A stretch of DNA of 64,000 nt, taken from positions 310,001 through 374,000 of the forward strand of contig NZ_JAMTCO010000008.1 of assembly GCF_024171925.1 (NCBI RefSeq), in the 5' to 3' direction. The translations under genes were made by a program, and so were the position numbers. Of this stretch, positions 1 to 9,438 are shown piece by piece (within the stretch, counting starts at the first letter, position 1; each line of letters opens with the position of its first letter). The DNA is from Actinokineospora diospyrosa. Its GTDB lineage: Bacteria > Actinomycetota > Actinomycetes > Mycobacteriales > Pseudonocardiaceae. The notes beneath the pieces were generated by a model. The model had not been told where the DNA came from. It ran no database searches and saw nothing but the letters and a program-made list of their open reading frames with translations.

Positions 1-498
1 GCGGTCGGCGTCGGCGGTGATGCGCTCGACCGACTGGCCGGTTTGGCGGGCGGTGATCTCGGCCATCCGCCGCTTCATCTTGCCGAACACCTCCGCCTGG
101 ATCGCGATGTCGCTCGCCGCGCCCGAGATGCCCGCGGACGGCTGGTGCATGACGATCCGGGTGCTCGGCAGCAGGAACCGCTTGCCGGGGGTGCCCGAGG
201 ACAGCAGGAACTGGCCCATCGACGCGACGAAACCCAGGCCCCAGGTGGCGACGTCGGGTTTGACCAGTTGCATCGTGTCGTAGATCGCCATCCCCGCGGT
301 GACCGAGCCGCCCGGGGAGTTGATGTAGAAGGTGATGTCGGCGTCCGGGTCGGCGGCGGCGAGCAACAGCAGTTGCGCGGTGATCCGGTTGGCCACCTCG
401 TCGTTGACCTCGGTGCCGAGGAACACGATCCGGTCGCGCAACAACTGCTCGTACACCGAGTCGTTGAGCGACTGCCCCGCCTGGGCCATGAGCGTCAT
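1..498 (-). CDS. clpP: ATP-dependent Clp protease proteolytic subunit (partial)
   Basis: The first 166 codons of a ClpP serine protease, which assembles into barrel-shaped heptamer rings and degrades cytosolic proteins delivered by ClpX or ClpC. The reverse-strand translation shows the N-terminal fold, the SPGGSV oxyanion loop, the nucleophile motif ASMGQ and the histidine motif MHQPSAG. The catalytic Asp lies beyond the window edge, so the gene is incomplete here. The ATG at 498 is preceded by GGGAG at good spacing; a second ATG three codons in has worse spacing. Two ClgR-like boxes lie 76-109 bases upstream. Actinobacteria usually carry several clpP paralogues, and which one this is cannot be settled from the fragment. 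Confidence 0.93.
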   Translation of the reverse strand, partial: MTLMAQAGQSLNDSVYEQLLRDRIVFLGTEVNDEVANRITAQLLLLAAADPDADITFYINSPGGSVTAGMAIYDTMQLVKPDVATWGLGFVASMGQFLLSSGTPGKRFLLPSTRIVMHQPSAGISGAASDIAIQAEVFGKMKRRMAEITARQTGQSVERITADADR

Positions 499-573
499 CG
501 TTTCTCCCACCTCACGTTTGCGATCCCCCGTCGCGACCGAACGTAGAGGCCGTGCGGGGCGCAAAAGGGCGTC

Positions 574-607
574 GTTCGCTCACAGCGTGCGGGGTTCGCT
601 CCTGGCG
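574..607. promoter_or_regulatory. Two ClgR-like boxes upstream of clpP
   Basis: Two copies of GTTCGC-N5-GCG occur at 574-587 and 594-607, exactly 20 bp apart and so on the same face of the helix. This is the consensus reported for ClgR, the actinobacterial activator of clp and lon genes. They lie upstream of the reverse-strand clpP, which supports ClgR control. The assignment rests on motif match only. Confidence 0.6.
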
Positions 608-644
608 ATCACACCGCCGCCGAACCCGTCGGCAGCATGGTCTT

Positions 645-1649
645 ATGCGGCTCCTTGTGCTCGGTGGCACCTCGTTCCTGTCCAAGCAGATCGCCTATGA
701 CGCGGTGGCGCGCGGGCACGACGTGGTGTGCGCGGCCCGCGGCCAGTCCGGCGCCGTGCCCGAGGGCGCTCAACTCCTCGTCGTGGACCGAGATCAGCCC
801 GGCGCCATCAACGCCCTGGCCGGGTACCGGTTCGACGCGGTCGTCGACGTCGCCACCGGGGCGCTCGGATGGGTCCTCGACGCGCTCGACACCCTGGCCG
901 ACGGCGTGCGCCACTGGACGTTCGTCTCCAGCATCAACGCCTACGCCGACACCGCGACCCCCGGTCAAACCACCGACGCGCCCCTGTGCGAGCCGGTCCT
1001 CGACACCCGCCACTTCGCCCTCACCGAGCTGACCGTCGAACGCTACGGCGGCACCAAGGTCGCCAGCGAGAACGCCGTGCGCGAGCGCCTGGGCCCGGAC
1101 CGCGCCTTCATCGTCCGCCCCGGCGTCATCAGCGGCCCCGGCGACCAGATGGACCGCTTCGGCTACTGGAGCGCCCGCTTCACCCGCGGCGGCCCCACCG
1201 TCATCCCCGACGTCGCCGACCACCCCTTGCAACACATCGACGTCCGCGACCTGGCCACCTGGATCGTCACCGCCGCCGAACACCACCACACCGGCACCTA
1301 CGACGCCGTCGGCCCCGTCCTGGACCTCCACACCGTCCTCCACGAAGCCGCCACCCTCATCGGCGCCCCCGACCTCCACCTGGTGCCCATTGCCCCGGAC
1401 ACCCTCCTCGCCGCAGGCATCACCCCCTGGGGCGGCCCCAGATCCCTGCCCTTCTGGCTCCCCACCCCCATGCACGGCCTCGTCTCCCACGACCCCACCC
1501 CCGCACTGGCCGCAGGGCTCACCCCCCGCCCCTTGTCCGACACCATCCACACCGCCCTCACCGACGAACACGCCCGCGGCCTCACCCGCCCCCGCACCGC
1601 GGGCCTGACCCCGGCGGAGGAACGCGAACTCCTTGATCAACAATTCTGA
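645..1649 (+). CDS. NAD-dependent epimerase/dehydratase family protein
   Basis: A 334-residue extended short-chain dehydrogenase of the NAD-dependent epimerase type, probably cytosolic. The N-terminus LVLGGTSFLSKQIA is the Rossmann dinucleotide-binding loop, and the YGGTK signature (Tyr134/Lys138) supplies the catalytic YxxxK pair. Later segments (RPGVISGPGD, HIDVRDLA) are typical of nucleotide-sugar epimerase and reductase relatives. The ATG at 645 was chosen because the Rossmann strand begins right there; an upstream in-frame start would add about 31 arginine-rich residues with no homology-like features. The ribosome site is weak. The C-terminal half shows a strong run of C at third codon positions. 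Substrate unknown; it stands alone, divergent from clpP. Confidence 0.85.
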   Translation: MRLLVLGGTSFLSKQIAYDAVARGHDVVCAARGQSGAVPEGAQLLVVDRDQPGAINALAGYRFDAVVDVATGALGWVLDALDTLADGVRHWTFVSSINAYADTATPGQTTDAPLCEPVLDTRHFALTELTVERYGGTKVASENAVRERLGPDRAFIVRPGVISGPGDQMDRFGYWSARFTRGGPTVIPDVADHPLQHIDVRDLATWIVTAAEHHHTGTYDAVGPVLDLHTVLHEAATLIGAPDLHLVPIAPDTLLAAGITPWGGPRSLPFWLPTPMHGLVSHDPTPALAAGLTPRPLSDTIHTALTDEHARGLTRPRTAGLTPAEERELLDQQF

Positions 1650-1713
1650 CCGTTGCGCCGAAAGTCATATGGACATCGACTGAACGGTCGTTCGCGTACC
1701 ATCTCGCCATTTA

Positions 1714-1731
1714 TCGCAAATGTCGCAAATC
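1714..1731. repeat. Tandem TCGCAAAT direct repeat in the leader of the RHS gene
   Basis: The 253-bp gap 1650-1902 is clearly less GC-rich than its surroundings. It holds two abutting 9-mers, TCGCAAATG and TCGCAAATC. It precedes the RHS toxin gene and may be its promoter/regulator region, but no clear -35/-10 pair was found. Confidence 0.3.
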
Positions 1732-1902
1732 TCCCGAAGGCGGCGGCGCTTTCCCGCTATTTGTCCAATTCGGTGGATCTTGATTCACCAATGGTGCGAA
1801 ATCTGCCGGTTTCGTCACTTCACTGGGGAAGCGACTTCTGGTTGAGTGTCCACTTGTTTGGGCGGTCGCTGGATTGGGCTGTTTCACCACTGGGGCGTGA
1901 CA

Positions 1903-4900
1903 ATGAATTACGAGCTGTCGATCGACGCTGTCCTTTTCCGTCGATTCTCTCGGCCGCGCAGATTTCTCGGGCTGGTGCTGGCACTCGTGCTGCTCGCCAC
2001 CGCGCCCACGGTCATCTCGCCGACGCCGGTGGCCGCGGCGCCGTCGCGACTGCCCAAGGCCCCGGCGGAGAAGGTGATCCCGCACACCGACTTCGTCTCC
2101 CCAGCACACCGAGCCACCCCGGTGCGGGTCGACCCGCCGCGGGGCGCGACGACCTGGCCCGCCGCCGGATCCGCCGAGGTCGTGCTGGGCACCGACCAGC
2201 CGACCGGCGCCGCTGAACCCACCAACGCCGCCGAACGCGGCGCCAGGGTCCCCACCCCCCGCCAAGCGGGCTCACTGCCGGTGAAGGTCGCCTCGGGGGC
2301 GACCGCGCGCGCCGCCAAGCCCGGACTGCACGTCGAGGTGGCCGACCGATCCGTGGCCGAACGCGCGGGCGTGCGCGGCGTCCTCCTCGGGCTCCGGCCC
2401 ACCTCGGGCGACCTCGACTCCACGACGGTGTCGATCGACTACTCGTCGTTCCGCTTCGCCGGTGGCGCCGACCTGGGCAGCAGGTTGCGGCTCGTTCGGC
2501 TACCCGAGTGCGCCCTGAGCACCCCGGAGAAGCCCGCCTGCCAGGTGCAGAGCGACATCGCCGCCACCAACGACCAGGCAGCCCAATCCGTGACCACCGT
2601 GCTCCCGGTCAGCGCGAACAAGATGACGGTGCTGGCCGCGACCGCTGGTGCTTCCGGCCCGAACGGCTCGTTCTCCGCGAGCTCGCTGAGCCCGACCGGT
2701 TCGTGGGCGGTCAGCGGGAACACCGGCGGCTTCACGTGGAGCTACCCGATCCCGCTGCCCCCGACGGCCACCGGCGAGAGCGCGCTGCCCGACGTCACGC
2801 TGGCCTACAGCTCCGCGCGGGTGGACGGACGCACCTCCGCGACGAACAACCAGAGCTCGTGGATCGGCCAGGGCTGGGACTACTCACCCGGCTTCATCGA
2901 ACGCACCTACCGGGCTTGCGGCGAGGACACGACCCTGCCGCAAGCCCAGCGGACGGGCGACCTGTGCTGGGCCGGGCAGATCGTCACGATGAGCCTGGGT
3001 GGGCGCTCCACCGCCCTGATCCGCAACGACGCCGACGGGAGCTGGCGCCCGGCCGCCGACGACGGCACCCGGGTCGAGTTGTTGACCGGTGTCGCCAACG
3101 GTGCCCGCAACGGTGAGCACTGGCGGATCACCACCACCGACGGCACGCAGTACTACTTCGGCCGCAACGACGGCCCCGGACGCACCACACAGGACACCAC
3201 CAACTCCACCTGGACCGTCCCGGTCTACGGTCCGCGCTCGGCTGACCCCTGCTACAACGCAGCAGGTTTCGCGCAGTCCCAATGCAACCAGGCGTGGCGG
3301 TGGAACCTGGACTACGTCGAGGACCCGCACGGCAACGCCGCCCTCTACTACTACACGCCGGAAACCAACTACTACGGCGCGAACACCGGCACCACCGGCG
3401 TGCAGTACACCCGCGGTGGCACCCTCAAGCGCATCGACTACGGCCTGCGCAAGACCGCCGGGTCGGTCTACGGCGCGACCGTTCCCGGCCAGGTCGCCTT
3501 CGACGTGACCGAGCGCTGCACCCCGTCGGGCGCGATCACCTGCGCACCGGCCCAATTCACCGCCGCCAACGCCGCCTCCTGGCCGGACACACCCCAAGAC
3601 CAGCAATGCCTCTCCGGCGCCACCTGCAACAACCACTCCCCCAGTTTCTGGTCCACCAAGCGCCTCACGACCATCACCACCCAGTACAACACCGGCGCGG
3701 GCCCGATCAAGGTCGACTCCTACGCCCTCACCCAGACCTTCCCGTCGATCGGCGATCCCGAACTGCGGCTCGACCAACTCGTCCGCACGGCCTGGGAGTC
3801 GGGGACGACGGCGACCTCGATGCCGCCGCTGGTCTTCACCAGCCAGCTGCTGGACAACCGCGTCTCCGGGTACAACGGTCAGCCCGCGATGGCGCATTGG
3901 CGCGTCACCAACGTGGCCACCGGATTCGGCGGCCAGGTCGCCGTGACCTACCTGCCCGCCGAGTGCACCTCCACGACGGTCCCCACCGACCTGCCCAACA
4001 ACACCAAACGGTGCTACCCGGTCTACTGGACGTTGCCGCTCAACCAGAACCCCACGCTGGACTTCTTCCACATCTACCCGGTCAGCCGAGTCGAGTCGCA
4101 GGACAGCAACGGGCTCACCCCCACGCAGCGCACCGACTACAGCTACCTCGGCACGCCCGCGTGGCACTACGACGACAACGAGCTCGTCAAGCCCGCGAAC
4201 CGCACCTACGGCCAGTTCCGCGGCTACGGTCAGGTCGAGACGCGCACCGGCAACCCGGGCAACCTGATCGACGGCGTCCCCGATGCGCAGACCCTCAGCA
4301 ACACCACTTACTTCCGCGGCATGAACGGCGACACGCTGCCCGGCAACCAGCAGCGGTCGGTCACGGTCACCAACTCCCTCGGCGAGGTCCGCGCGGACGA
4401 CAACCTGTTCGCGGGCAGCGCGTTCGAAACCCAGAACTACCTCGGGTCGGGCGGCGCGCGGCTGGGCTCGTCGATCATCGAACGGACCAAGCTCGCCACC
4501 ACGGCCACCCGGGCCAGGACCGGACTCCCGGCGGCCACCGCGGACATCGTCGTGACGACCCGGACCCGGGCCATCACCGACCTCGCGGCGGGCGGCGTCC
4601 GCACCGCCACGTCGACCAACCGCCACGACACCCTCGGGCGGGTCGTCTCCACCAGCGAGACCGCCGACGGCGTGCCGGACAAGTGCTCCACCAGCACCTA
4701 CGCCGACAACACCACCTCCTGGATCCGGGACAAGACCGCCGAGACCTGGTCCTCCGCCGCGGCGTGCCCGACGACCGGACCGGTCACCGCACCCGCGCCG
4801 ATCGTCTCCGCCCAGCGCGTCTACTACGACGGCCAGAGCACCCTCGGCACCGTCGCGGGCGCCGGTGACGCCACCCGCACCGACACCGCGACAGCCAACA

Positions 4901-7900
4901 CCAGCGGGAACCTGACCTTCACCACCACGGCCACGGCGGCCTTCGACGCGAGTGGTCGCCCGGTGTCGCAGAAAGACGCGCTCACCCAGGAGACCAAGAC
5001 CGCCTACACGCCCGCCGACGGCGGCATCGTGTCCCAGGTCGTCACCACCAACCCGAAGAACCAGACCTCGTCGGCCACCCTGGAACCCAGCCACGGGATG
5101 ACCACCAAGGCCGTCGACGTGGGCGGCCGGGTCACCGAGGCGACCTACGACAGCTTCGGCCGCACCACCGCGGTCTGGAACCCCGGCCGCGTCAAGCCCG
5201 CGGGCTCGAACCCGGGCGACACGCCCAACTCGACCTACAGCTACCTGGTGCGCGACAACGGACCCCTCGCCGTCACCGCGCGCAAGCTCGTCGACTACGG
5301 CACCGGCACCAACTACGTCACCGCGATCACGCTGTTCGACGCGGCGGGCAAGCCGAGGCAGACCCAGTCCGACGACATCAGCAACCCCGCCGGGGTGAGC
5401 AACCGGATCGTGACGGAGACCTTCTACGACTCGCACGGCTGGCCGGTGAAGGCGCACAACCGCTACGTCACCACCGGGGTCCCGAGCACAACGATGGTCA
5501 CCGTCCCCGACGCCTCCGTCGACGACCGGTCCGTCTCCGGCTACGACGGCAGCGGCCGCGTGGTGCGGGCCGTGTCCTACCAGGGCCTCACCCCCAAGGC
5601 GACGACCACCACCGTCTACGGCGGCGACCGCGTCACCACCTTCCCGCCCACCGGCGGGGTCACCAGGGCGCAGGTCACCGACGCCAGGGGCAACACCGTC
5701 GAACGGCGCGAGTACACCACCCAGCCCACCGTGACCGGCAACGTCGTCTCCGGTGGCACCGCCCGCGTCTCCACCTTCGAGTACAACGCGCTCAACCAGT
5801 TGATCCGCAACACCGACGCCGCGGGCACGAAGTGGGAGTACCAGTACGACTTCCTCGGCAGGCAGACCGGGGCGACCGATCCGGACGCCGGGCAGACCAC
5901 CCGGGCCTACGACCTCGCCGGGCAGATCAGCTCCAGCACCGACGCCCGCGGCCAGGTGCTCAGCTACGACTACGACGTGCTGGGCCGCCGCACCGCCGAG
6001 TACAGCGGCGTCGGCGCGGGTCGGGTGAAGCTCGCGTCGTGGGCCTTCGACACCGCCACCGCCGGTGTCGGCAAGCTCGCCTCCACCACCAGGTACACCA
6101 CCGCGGGCAACTACTCCGAGGGCGTCAGCGGGTACAACGCGGTCGGCCTGCCCACCAACAACGTCGTGCAGATCCCGGCGGCCGAGACCGGGCTCAACGG
6201 GCTGTACACGACGACGTACTCCTACACCACGACCGGCCTGCTCACCGGCATGACGCCGCCCACGAAGGGCGGGCTGCCCGGCGAGGCCATGACCTTCGTG
6301 GTCGACAAGTACGGCAACCAGACCGAGACCCGCAGCAACGTGTGGGACTACGTCTCCGGCTCGACCTACACGGCCTCCGGTGAGCCTGCCCAGTTCCAGC
6401 TCAGCTCCGGCAACAACGCCGCGACGCTGACGTTCGAACGCGACCCGCGCACCCACGTCGTCGACCACACCAACCTGTCCGTGCAGGCCGCGACACCGCT
6501 GGTCGACGACCTGCGCTACACCTACGACCCGGCGGGCAACCTCACCAAGGTCGTCAACGCCCGACCGGGCGGCACCCGGACCCAGTGCTTCGGCTACGAC
6601 TCCCTGGACCGGCTGAGCCAGGCCTGGACCGCCACCGACAGCTGCGCGGGCCAGCCCAGCACCGCCCCCGGGGCGACGACCGTGGGCGGGCCGGATCCGT
6701 ACTGGACGTCGTGGACGTTCTCCACCGTGGGCCTGCGCACCGGGCAGACCAAGCACGGCATCGGCCAGGCCGACACGACCACCGGATACACCTACCCGAG
6801 CCCGACCGGCACCCGTCCGCACTCGCTGTCCGCCACGGCGACAACCGGGCCGGGCGGGTCGAGCTCGACCAGCTACACCTACGACAACGCGGGCAACACC
6901 ACCAACCGCACCCTCGCGGGCAGCTCGCACACGCTGACCTGGACCGAGACCGGCAGCCTCGCCAAGGTCCAGTCACCCACCGGTGACACCACCTACGTCT
7001 ACGACGCCGACGGCATGCAGCTCCTCCGCCGCGAGCCGGGCAAGGTGATCCTCTACCTGCCCGGTCAGGAGTTCGCCCGCGACACCGCCACCGGCACGAT
7101 CACCGGCACCCGCTACTACAGCCACAACGGCACGCTCGTCGCCCGGCGGGTCGGGTCGGCTAACCCCGAGTACCTGTCTTCGGACCACCACGGCACCACG
7201 CAGGTGTCGGTGTCCGCGGTCGGGTTCGCGGTCACCCGCCGCGAGGCCGACCCGTACGGCAACCCGGTCGGTGCCGTCCAAGGTGGACCGTGGGCGGACA
7301 ACCGCGGGTTCCTCGGCATGCCGACCAACGCCGCCACCGGCCTGGTCGACATCGGTGCCCGCAAGTACGACACGACCACGGGCAAGTTCATCTCCGTCGA
7401 CCCGGTCCTCAACCTCCAGGACCCGGGCTCGTGGACCGGCTACACCTACGCCAACGACAACCCCACGACCTTCGCCGACCCCACCGGCGAGTTCTGCGAC
7501 GGCTGCGCCACGAACAACCCCAACTCCGTGGCGGCCAAGTCCGCCGGGTGCGCGATCTACGGCGAGACCGGTGTCTGCCCCACGGCCGCGGTCGAGAAGC
7601 GGACCAAGGAGCTGCTCAACGGGACCGGGGACCCGAACAAGCAACCGATCATCTTCGGCCACCGGCTGCCCACCGCAGCGGAGATGAAGAAGGGGATGTT
7701 CCTCAGCGGGCCGGTACCGATGGCCCCCGGCGAGACCTACCAGCAGGCCGTCGTGCACTGGGCGTCCTACCTGTGCAACAACGACATGGCCGGTCCCGGC
7801 CCGTTCTGCGAGTGGTCCTACCGGATCGGCAACCACCGCCCCGACGGCTGGGACCTGCTGTTCACGGCCTTGAACGCGTGGATGCTCGCCGAAGGCGTCC

Positions 7901-8802
7901 GGGTCCGGGCACCCGAACTCGAGGTCGAGGGCCGGACCCGGACGGGCATCGCGGCCGCCGCCGACAAGCAGTTGCTCAGCACGCTCGAGAACCCCGGGGC
8001 GTTCTGCAGCTTCACCGGCGACACCGCGGTGCTGATGGGTGATGGCTCCAGCAAACCCATCAAGGACGTCGTGCCGGGCGATGTCGTGCTGGCGACCGAC
8101 CCGGAGACCGGCCAGGCGGGACCCCGCAAGGTCCAGGCGACCTGGCCGCACGCCGACCTGTCCTATGAGCTGGCGTTCACCGACGGCACGACCATCCAGG
8201 TCACCGAGGACCACCCGTTCTGGAACGCCACCGACAAGCGGTGGGAGCGCGCGGACGCGCTCGACGCGGGCGACCTGCTCGCGAGTCCGACCGGGAGCGC
8301 GCTGCGGGTGGCGGGCATCCGCCCGCACTCGGCCCGGCTCGCCGAGGTGTACAACCTCACCGTCGCCGACCTGCACACCTTCTACGTGTTCGCGGGCGCC
8401 ACCCCGGTCCTGGTGCACAACACGTGCAAGGACGGCGTGACCTACATCTTCCGCTCGCCCGGCGAAGGCAACAAGGCCGCGGAGCTGAAGGGCCTCAACG
8501 CGGCCAACCACAAGGGCGACCACCCGACCGCTTACCTGTCCAACAAGGCCGGTGGTGCGGCGCAGTACGCTGGCATCGGCCACGACGACGGCTTCTACAT
8601 CTACAAGATGAAGCCCGGGTTCCAGGAGAGGTTCGGCAAGTACGAGTACCCGCTGGAGAACTCGAACGGTCTGGAGGACGTCACCGAGTACCGCATCTCC
8701 TCCAACGACTTCGACGAGTTCAACTCGTACATCGACGGGGAGGGCACCTGGGTGGACTCCCACCAGAACTGGTACGTGCTGCCGCCCGGGGTGCCGGACT
8801 GA
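1903..8802 (+). CDS. Secreted RHS-repeat polymorphic toxin with HINT domain and C-terminal toxin tip
   Basis: A 2299-residue exported toxin carrier. The N-terminus has an arginine-rich n-region then a hydrophobic signal (LGLVLALVLLA) and an APTVISPTPVAAAP-type cleavage region. The body carries many YD/RHS repeats (YDxxGR, YNALNQL, YDFLGRQTG) that should form a cocoon-like beta shell. The RHS core end is recognisable: GARKYDTTTGKFISVDP, then ANDNPTTFADPTG. Residues about 2035-2173 are a HINT autoprotease domain, from CSFTGDTAV through TEDHPFW to TPVLVHN, which probably releases the tip. Residues about 2175-2299 are the presumed toxin, an unclassified small domain (see findings). The ATG at 1903 is favoured because it sits just before the signal peptide; an in-frame start 19 codons earlier is possible. 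A SUFU-like immunity gene follows 39 bp downstream. Confidence 0.9.
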   Translation: MNYELSIDAVLFRRFSRPRRFLGLVLALVLLATAPTVISPTPVAAAPSRLPKAPAEKVIPHTDFVSPAHRATPVRVDPPRGATTWPAAGSAEVVLGTDQPTGAAEPTNAAERGARVPTPRQAGSLPVKVASGATARAAKPGLHVEVADRSVAERAGVRGVLLGLRPTSGDLDSTTVSIDYSSFRFAGGADLGSRLRLVRLPECALSTPEKPACQVQSDIAATNDQAAQSVTTVLPVSANKMTVLAATAGASGPNGSFSASSLSPTGSWAVSGNTGGFTWSYPIPLPPTATGESALPDVTLAYSSARVDGRTSATNNQSSWIGQGWDYSPGFIERTYRACGEDTTLPQAQRTGDLCWAGQIVTMSLGGRSTALIRNDADGSWRPAADDGTRVELLTGVANGARNGEHWRITTTDGTQYYFGRNDGPGRTTQDTTNSTWTVPVYGPRSADPCYNAAGFAQSQCNQAWRWNLDYVEDPHGNAALYYYTPETNYYGANTGTTGVQYTRGGTLKRIDYGLRKTAGSVYGATVPGQVAFDVTERCTPSGAITCAPAQFTAANAASWPDTPQDQQCLSGATCNNHSPSFWSTKRLTTITTQYNTGAGPIKVDSYALTQTFPSIGDPELRLDQLVRTAWESGTTATSMPPLVFTSQLLDNRVSGYNGQPAMAHWRVTNVATGFGGQVAVTYLPAECTSTTVPTDLPNNTKRCYPVYWTLPLNQNPTLDFFHIYPVSRVESQDSNGLTPTQRTDYSYLGTPAWHYDDNELVKPANRTYGQFRGYGQVETRTGNPGNLIDGVPDAQTLSNTTYFRGMNGDTLPGNQQRSVTVTNSLGEVRADDNLFAGSAFETQNYLGSGGARLGSSIIERTKLATTATRARTGLPAATADIVVTTRTRAITDLAAGGVRTATSTNRHDTLGRVVSTSETADGVPDKCSTSTYADNTTSWIRDKTAETWSSAAACPTTGPVTAPAPIVSAQRVYYDGQSTLGTVAGAGDATRTDTATANTSGNLTFTTTATAAFDASGRPVSQKDALTQETKTAYTPADGGIVSQVVTTNPKNQTSSATLEPSHGMTTKAVDVGGRVTEATYDSFGRTTAVWNPGRVKPAGSNPGDTPNSTYSYLVRDNGPLAVTARKLVDYGTGTNYVTAITLFDAAGKPRQTQSDDISNPAGVSNRIVTETFYDSHGWPVKAHNRYVTTGVPSTTMVTVPDASVDDRSVSGYDGSGRVVRAVSYQGLTPKATTTTVYGGDRVTTFPPTGGVTRAQVTDARGNTVERREYTTQPTVTGNVVSGGTARVSTFEYNALNQLIRNTDAAGTKWEYQYDFLGRQTGATDPDAGQTTRAYDLAGQISSSTDARGQVLSYDYDVLGRRTAEYSGVGAGRVKLASWAFDTATAGVGKLASTTRYTTAGNYSEGVSGYNAVGLPTNNVVQIPAAETGLNGLYTTTYSYTTTGLLTGMTPPTKGGLPGEAMTFVVDKYGNQTETRSNVWDYVSGSTYTASGEPAQFQLSSGNNAATLTFERDPRTHVVDHTNLSVQAATPLVDDLRYTYDPAGNLTKVVNARPGGTRTQCFGYDSLDRLSQAWTATDSCAGQPSTAPGATTVGGPDPYWTSWTFSTVGLRTGQTKHGIGQADTTTGYTYPSPTGTRPHSLSATATTGPGGSSSTSYTYDNAGNTTNRTLAGSSHTLTWTETGSLAKVQSPTGDTTYVYDADGMQLLRREPGKVILYLPGQEFARDTATGTITGTRYYSHNGTLVARRVGSANPEYLSSDHHGTTQVSVSAVGFAVTRREADPYGNPVGAVQGGPWADNRGFLGMPTNAATGLVDIGARKYDTTTGKFISVDPVLNLQDPGSWTGYTYANDNPTTFADPTGEFCDGCATNNPNSVAAKSAGCAIYGETGVCPTAAVEKRTKELLNGTGDPNKQPIIFGHRLPTAAEMKKGMFLSGPVPMAPGETYQQAVVHWASYLCNNDMAGPGPFCEWSYRIGNHRPDGWDLLFTALNAWMLAEGVRVRAPELEVEGRTRTGIAAAADKQLLSTLENPGAFCSFTGDTAVLMGDGSSKPIKDVVPGDVVLATDPETGQAGPRKVQATWPHADLSYELAFTDGTTIQVTEDHPFWNATDKRWERADALDAGDLLASPTGSALRVAGIRPHSARLAEVYNLTVADLHTFYVFAGATPVLVHNTCKDGVTYIFRSPGEGNKAAELKGLNAANHKGDHPTAYLSNKAGGAAQYAGIGHDDGFYIYKMKPGFQERFGKYEYPLENSNGLEDVTEYRISSNDFDEFNSYIDGEGTWVDSHQNWYVLPPGVPD

Positions 8803-8841
8803 TGGCCCCGGATCGACGACAGCGGCGGAGCGGAGATCCGG

Positions 8842-9393
8842 ATGGCTGAGCGCGACACCCCGCAGCGGCTCGCGAACTACTTGGCGAGGCTGAACTCGAT
8901 GACCGAGGTCGTGCCCGAGCTGCACGAAATGCGGCCACGGGTGCCGAACGACGGCCGGGTGCTGGCGGTGGTCTACACCGACGTGCCGGAACCCGGTTAC
9001 GTCACCGGGTTCACCTACGGCCTGTCGCTGATCCGACCGTCCGGCGGCCGGGAGATCTCGATCACCGTCCGCTCCGGGGAGGTCGAGTGGGCCAAGGTGC
9101 CCGCTCGATCGGTGGCCGTGCTGCGCGGCCTGAACCCGCTCGACCCCGGCCACACCATCGGGTACGCGGGTGCGCTCGTCGAGGGCTCGCCACTGCACCA
9201 CCTGCTCCTGTCCGAGCGCAACGAGCCCTGGCACCTCGACCCGATCGCGCTACCGGGGGAGGACCCCGTCGAGATCCTCGGCGCGTTCCCCACGCACGAC
9301 TCGGAGACCGACTTCGTGCGCACCCACGGGGTCGACGCCCTGTGGCGCCTGGACTGGGACCGCTACGACCCACTGCGTCCGCCGGTGGTCTGA
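8842..9393 (+). CDS. SUFU-like immunity protein for the RHS toxin
   Basis: A 183-residue cytosolic protein that resembles the bacterial suppressor-of-fused (SUFU) family. Visible family features are the early VLAVVYTDVPEPG...TYGLSL strand, the central region describing a hydrophobic beta core, and the closing FVRTHGVDALW...DWDRYDPLRPP. SUFU-fold proteins are known immunity proteins of polymorphic toxin loci and protect the producer from its own toxin. The position right behind the RHS toxin tip, same strand with a 39-bp gap, supports that role. The ATG at 8842 follows a GGAG motif. The exact toxin partner contact is inference. The next gene is convergent, so the toxin-immunity unit ends here. 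Confidence 0.8.
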   Translation: MAERDTPQRLANYLARLNSMTEVVPELHEMRPRVPNDGRVLAVVYTDVPEPGYVTGFTYGLSLIRPSGGREISITVRSGEVEWAKVPARSVAVLRGLNPLDPGHTIGYAGALVEGSPLHHLLLSERNEPWHLDPIALPGEDPVEILGAFPTHDSETDFVRTHGVDALWRLDWDRYDPLRPPVV

Positions 9394-9438
9394 CGGCTGT
9401 GCGACGGGCTTGGGTCACCGGGGCCGGCTCTCCTGCGG

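Noticed and set aside
1653..2216. Forward frame of 187 codons before and over the RHS start
   Set aside because: Overlaps the signal peptide region of the RHS gene in another frame and has no family similarity or ribosome site.
2884..6930. Long reverse-strand open frame (about 1350 codons) opposite the RHS gene
   Set aside because: Composition is Gly/Arg/Val-rich low-complexity, as expected from the antisense of a GC-rich gene; no family motif or ribosome site. The forward frame has clear RHS repeats.
8005..8421. HINT domain as a true intein
   Set aside because: It sits between RHS core and toxin tip with no conserved host protein on the far side, so cleavage in a toxin context is more likely than splicing.
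6973..9234. Long reverse-strand frame across the RHS end and the immunity gene
   Set aside because: Antisense artefact; the forward HINT and SUFU-like sequences are clearly real.
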